This document shows, in pieces, positions 4,441 to 7,286 of a DNA stretch of 7,286 bases. Under the pieces are notes generated by a model. The model searched no databases, was not told the origin of the DNA, and worked only from the letters and a program-made list of their open reading frames with translations. Position numbers and translations under genes: made by a program. The DNA comes from Thermodesulfobacteriota bacterium. Lineage in GTDB: Bacteria; Desulfobacterota; BSN033; UBA1163. The stretch spans positions 1 through 7,286 of the forward strand of contig JASEIE010000205.1 in the NCBI GenBank assembly GCA_030024065.1, in the 5' to 3' direction. The stretch's first letter is position 1; the number at the start of each line of letters is the position of its first letter.

Positions 4441-5502
4441 ATGGACATGAAGCGTAATTATTACGAAGATATTGAACTTTTCAAGAGTAAAACCGTCTTC
4501 GCGTGGACGATTCTCTTTCTCATTTTCCTCGCCGTCTTACCCTGGCTCATCCAAAAGTATCACCTCCTGGGATTATCTATCTATGTCGTTAACCTCATCA
4601 CCATTCATGCCATTGTGGCCATTGGTCTCAATATCCTCGTGGGATATACGGGCCAAATATCGATGGGCCATGCCGGTTTCTTTGCGATCGGAGCTTTCAC
4701 CACCCTCTTTCTGGTATTAAAAGTGGATGTCCCTCTCCTGTTGGCTCTCCCCATGGCAGGGTTCATTTCTTCGGTTTTTGGATTTCTCCTGGGACTTCCT
4801 GCCCTTCGATTGAAGGGCCCCTATCTTGCCATCGCAACGCTGGGTTTCGGCATGGCCGTGACAACCACGATCAAACATCTCGAATTCTTCGGAGGAAGGA
4901 TGGGACTTCAGGCCCCAAAGCTTTATCTTTTCGGCGCTCCGATGAAGGACATCCATTTCTATTATGTAATCATGATCATTGCTGCCCTTATGGTGATCGG
5001 CGCAGTGAAACTGATTAAGACAAGGGTGGGACGGGCCTTTATCGCTATTCGGGATAGCGATATCGCTGCCGAGGCGATGGGAGTTAATCTTACCTATTAC
5101 AAGACCCTGGCTTTCGCGGTGAGCGCCTTTTATACCGGTGTTGCAGGGGGTCTTTATGCCTTCATATTAGGATTTATCAACCCTGAAAGCTTCCATCTCA
5201 TCATGTCCTTCACCTTCCTGGCAATGGTGGTGATAGGAGGGTTGGGATCGATCATGGGCTCCATTGCCGGGGCAGCCCTCATGACCTATCTCGACATTAA
5301 ACTTCAGGCCATTCAGGACATCTCACTGATCGGACCCGCTCTGGTCAGTTTTTCCAAAAAGTATATGAGCATTGGAGGAATCTCTAATGTCGCTGTCATT
5401 GTCTATGGATTGATCATGATCCTGATCGTTCTCTTTGAACCTCTTGGGATATTTGGGTTCTGGATTCGATGTAAACGGTACTGGAAAACATGGCCCTTCT
5501 GA
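4441..5502 (+). CDS. livM: branched-chain amino acid-type ABC transporter permease, LivM-like
   Basis: This encodes 353 residues of a very hydrophobic inner-membrane permease of the HAAT family, which with LivH forms the channel for leucine/isoleucine/valine or related small ligands. The LivM signature LNILVGYTGQISMGHAGFFAIGA is at about 63-84, LRLKGPYLAIATLGFG at about 122-137, the cytoplasmic coupling loop RDSDIAAEAMG at 204-214, and VVIGGLGSIMGSIAGA at about 263-278, ending FEPLGIFGF. Roughly eight or more membrane segments are apparent. The frame runs up to TTG 4363, but that is only about 5 bases after the predicted transcript start and has no ribosome site. ATG 4441 is chosen, with a weak GCAGGA site 9 bases before it; ATG 4447 is also possible. 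The C-terminal tail (about 340-353) is basic and aromatic. It is first in the operon, whereas livH commonly precedes livM. Ligand specificity cannot be read from the permease. Confidence 0.92.
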   Translation: MDMKRNYYEDIELFKSKTVFAWTILFLIFLAVLPWLIQKYHLLGLSIYVVNLITIHAIVAIGLNILVGYTGQISMGHAGFFAIGAFTTLFLVLKVDVPLLLALPMAGFISSVFGFLLGLPALRLKGPYLAIATLGFGMAVTTTIKHLEFFGGRMGLQAPKLYLFGAPMKDIHFYYVIMIIAALMVIGAVKLIKTRVGRAFIAIRDSDIAAEAMGVNLTYYKTLAFAVSAFYTGVAGGLYAFILGFINPESFHLIMSFTFLAMVVIGGLGSIMGSIAGAALMTYLDIKLQAIQDISLIGPALVSFSKKYMSIGGISNVAVIVYGLIMILIVLFEPLGIFGFWIRCKRYWKTWPF

Positions 5503-5590
5503 AATTCGGAATGCGGAATGTAGAATGCGGAATTAAAATATTCCGAAATCCCTGCCTGCGGTAGGCAGGCGCAATCCGAAATCCGCATTT
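5503..5590. repeat. interspersed palindromic repeat in the livM-livH gap (includes CCTGCC copy 2)
   Basis: The 98-bp spacer consists almost wholly of repeats. An exact direct repeat GAATGCGGAAT occurs at 5509-5519 and 5523-5533. CGGAAT (5528-5533) and ATTCCG (5540-5545) are inverted. CCTGCCT (5551-5557) and AGGCAGG (5563-5569) enclose GCGGT, nearly the reverse complement of the copy at 4257-4276 with one base fewer. TCCGAAATC-type words occur on both sides of this palindrome. Such GGAATGCGGAAT tracts are a familiar kind of dispersed intergenic repeat in bacterial genomes. The element starts immediately after the livM stop codon and ends 10 bases before the livH ATG, at the Shine-Dalgarno. Confidence 0.7.
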
Positions 5591-5600
5591 GGAGAAAAGG

Positions 5601-6473
5601 ATGTTTGGTCAACTGATTGTGAGTGGTTTGGCGGTGGGAGCCTGTTATGCCCTTCTGGCCCTCGCCATGGTGATTATCTATAAAACTTCCGAGGTCCTCA
5701 ACTTTGCACAGGGGGAGATGGCCATGGTCAGCACTTTCGTGGCCTTCTCCCTTCTCGATGCTTACCATGTCCCTTTTCCTTACGCATTGGCCCTCACTTT
5801 TTTATTTGCCATTCTGCTGGCCGTGTTCTTTGAGATCGTCTTTTTGAGGCAGGCAAAGGATCCGACCGTACTGGGATTGATCATCATCACCCTCGGATTT
5901 GAAATGGTCCTGATGGGATTTGCGGGTTGGAAATGGGGACCGGATCAAAGGGCATTCCCCTTCCCGGTCTCCAATATAGAAACCTACAATTTCTCCGGAT
6001 TGATTATCAGCAAGATTAATCTCTGGACTATTGTAGTCTGCCTGATTCTGATGTTTATCCTCTTTCTCTTTTTCCGATACACAAAATTGGGCGTTGCGAT
6101 GAGAGCCACTCAACAGAATCAGTTGGCTGCCCGGGTCATGGGCATTCGTACCAAGTGGATCTTTTCCTTCACCTGGGCACTCAGTTCTATGGTCGGTGCT
6201 GTGGCTGGAATGCTTATTGCTTCTCTCGGTGTGCTCGATCCCCCGATGATGATGGACCCTCTCCTGAAAGGGTTTGCCTCCGGGGTCCTGGGAGGAATGA
6301 CAAGCCTCCCGGGTGCGGCAGTCGGAGGCGCACTGTTAGGGATTATTGAAAATCTATTCGGCGGATACATCTCTTTAGCATTCAAATCTGTTGTGGCCTT
6401 TGCCATCATCGTCTTAATGCTATGCATCAAGCCAAGCGGCCTGTTGGCAAGGCATTATGTGAAGAAGGTGTAA
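5601..6473 (+). CDS. livH: branched-chain amino acid-type ABC transporter permease, LivH-like
   Basis: This encodes 290 residues, the normal length for LivH, the second inner-membrane channel subunit of a HAAT importer. It begins with a membrane segment (GLAVGACYALLALAMVIIYKTS) leading to the hallmark VLNFAQGEMAM (32-42). It has TVLGLIIITLGFEMVL (about 89-104), the coupling loop MRATQQNQLAARVMGI (167-182), a SSMVGAVAGMLIA segment (about 196-207), and a GVLGGMTSLPGAAVGGALLGIIE stretch (228-250), ending KPSGLLAR. ATG 5601 is chosen because GGAG lies 6 bases upstream; the earlier in-frame TTG 5589 overlaps that ribosome site and would add four residues foreign to the family. It lies 98 bp after livM, with a repeat between, and 77 bp before the binding-protein gene. 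The heterodimer needs two ATPases (LivG, LivF), which are not in the window. Confidence 0.93.
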   Translation: MFGQLIVSGLAVGACYALLALAMVIIYKTSEVLNFAQGEMAMVSTFVAFSLLDAYHVPFPYALALTFLFAILLAVFFEIVFLRQAKDPTVLGLIIITLGFEMVLMGFAGWKWGPDQRAFPFPVSNIETYNFSGLIISKINLWTIVVCLILMFILFLFFRYTKLGVAMRATQQNQLAARVMGIRTKWIFSFTWALSSMVGAVAGMLIASLGVLDPPMMMDPLLKGFASGVLGGMTSLPGAAVGGALLGIIENLFGGYISLAFKSVVAFAIIVLMLCIKPSGLLARHYVKKV

Positions 6474-6488
6474 AATCCACCTCATTTA

Positions 6489-6510
6489 CCCTCTCCCTCC
6501 GGGGAGAGGG
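6489..6510. repeat. REP-like hairpin between livH and the binding-protein gene
   Basis: CCCTCTCCC (6489-6497) and GGGAGAGGG (6502-6510) form a perfect 9-bp GC-rich stem with a TCCG tetraloop, followed by GAGGGTGAGGGG (6512-6523). CCTCA (6480-6484) and TGAGG (6516-6520) add an outer stem. This CCCTCTCCC/GGGAGAGGG...GGGTGAGGGG pattern resembles a widespread intergenic REP-type repeat. Within an operon such a stem can protect or partly stop the transcript and so set the dose of the binding protein relative to the permeases; that role is inferred. Confidence 0.75.
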
Positions 6511-6550
6511 CGAGGGTGAGGGGAAAATCTTAGAAAGGAGGAAGGCAAAA

Positions 6551-7286
6551 ATGGTAAAAAAGAATTTGATTTTTATCGGACTGTTGGTTTTTGCATTTTT
6601 TCTAATGTCCACTCCGGCATCCGCTCAGGCGGTTCGCGGGGTGACGGACACTGAAATCCTTGTGGGTCAATGGGGACCCCAGACCGGACCTGCGGCTCCC
6701 TGGGGTGCTGTCGCCCGGGGAACAGATTTATTCTTTAAAATAATCAATGAAGAAGGGGGAATCCATGGAAGGAAGTTCAAATATTTCCTTCGTGATGATT
6801 CCTACATGCCCGCCAAAACAAAGGCCATCGCAAAGGAGTTCGTCGAGCAGATCGGTGTCTTTGCTGTCGTTTCAGGCGTTGGCGTAGCAACGGGTATGAC
6901 TGCAAGAGACTATTTAATGGAGAATAAGGTTATTTGGGTGGGTCCTGCCTCTGGAGTGTATGAATGGATCCATCCCATTCAAAAATACCTCTTCGCCGTC
7001 TATCCTCTCTATGATGATGAAGCTTTTAACATGACAGGATACCTTCATGAGAAATTGGGCTTCAAAAAGATCGCCATGTTCTATCAGAACGATGACTATG
7101 GAAAGCAAGGGATGATGGGTGTTGAGCGTTATCTTTTAAGGAAAAAAATCAAACTGGCCGAAAAGATTACAGCCGAAGTAACCGATCGCGACTTGAGCAC
7201 CCATGCTCTAAAGCTCAAGAATTCTGGAGCAGAAGCGGTTATTATGTGGACAAATCCCACGGGCGCGGCATTGATTTTGACAGAAA
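6551..7286 (+). CDS. livK: periplasmic branched-chain amino acid-type substrate-binding protein, 3' truncated
   Basis: The frame is open from ATG 6551 to the window end, giving 245 complete codons of an expected 370-410. An AAAGGAGG (6534-6541) lies 9 bases before the start. Residues 1-25 are a signal peptide: VKK, a hydrophobic core (LIFIGLLVFAFFLM), then STPASA with likely signal-peptidase I cleavage after Ala25. There is no lipobox cysteine, so a soluble periplasmic protein is expected. The mature part begins with the family's ILVGQWGPQTGPAAPWG ligand-lobe motif, then NEEGGIHGRKFKYFLRDDSY, the GP-ASG segment around 132-136, and KKIAMFYQNDDYGKQG in the hinge/second lobe. This is the type I periplasmic-binding fold (Peripla_BP_6/LivK class). 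It captures the ligand and delivers it to the LivM/LivH channel. HAAT binding proteins also take aromatic acids, amides or urea, so the livK name states the class, not a proven ligand. Confidence 0.9.
   Translation, partial: MVKKNLIFIGLLVFAFFLMSTPASAQAVRGVTDTEILVGQWGPQTGPAAPWGAVARGTDLFFKIINEEGGIHGRKFKYFLRDDSYMPAKTKAIAKEFVEQIGVFAVVSGVGVATGMTARDYLMENKVIWVGPASGVYEWIHPIQKYLFAVYPLYDDEAFNMTGYLHEKLGFKKIAMFYQNDDYGKQGMMGVERYLLRKKIKLAEKITAEVTDRDLSTHALKLKNSGAEAVIMWTNPTGAALILTE

Noticed and set aside
5403..5768. Minus-strand open frame across the livM-livH junction
   Set aside because: It reads antisense through both permease genes and the repeat tract; its middle portion is only translated repeat sequence.

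Overview
The window looks like a chromosomal segment of an anaerobic or facultatively anaerobic bacterium with roughly balanced base composition. It carries a Rex NADH/NAD+ sensor and a branched-chain-amino-acid-type ABC importer. The strong AGGAGG-type ribosome sites, Rex, the HAAT importer and the many short palindromic repeats between genes would fit a Desulfobacterota (former Deltaproteobacteria) genome. That placement is inference from style, not proof.

Left part (1-3031): a 5'-truncated M20 metallopeptidase/deacylase gene is followed 12 bp later by an isochorismatase-family cysteine hydrolase on the same strand. A convergent class III PLP aminotransferase gene ends 30 bp beyond it. Together they suggest hydrolysis of acylated or carbamoylated amino compounds and amino-group transfer; the exact substrates cannot be read from sequence.

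Middle part (3032-4440): rex lies on the minus strand. It most likely starts at TTG 3944, not at the longer GTG 3962. A perfect 8-bp-arm inverted repeat matching the Rex operator sits just upstream, with the rex Shine-Dalgarno sequence as its centre, and a good sigma-70 promoter lies behind it. Downstream of rex is a roughly 135-bp nested palindromic element resembling a MITE or REP-type repeat. Upstream of rex, a series of hairpins (one of them a minus-strand terminator-like structure) fills the divergent gap to a promoter with two perfect consensus hexamers that drives the transporter genes.

Right part (4441-7286): an ABC importer operon in the order livM-like permease, livH-like permease, periplasmic binding protein (truncated by the window end). 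Both spacers between these genes carry palindromic repeats. The ATPase genes (livG/livF type) are not in the window.

I see no CRISPR array, tRNA, rRNA or transposase gene. I do not see an obviously undescribed multi-gene system. The most interesting signals are the operator/ribosome-site overlap at rex and the dense structured non-coding DNA on both sides of it.
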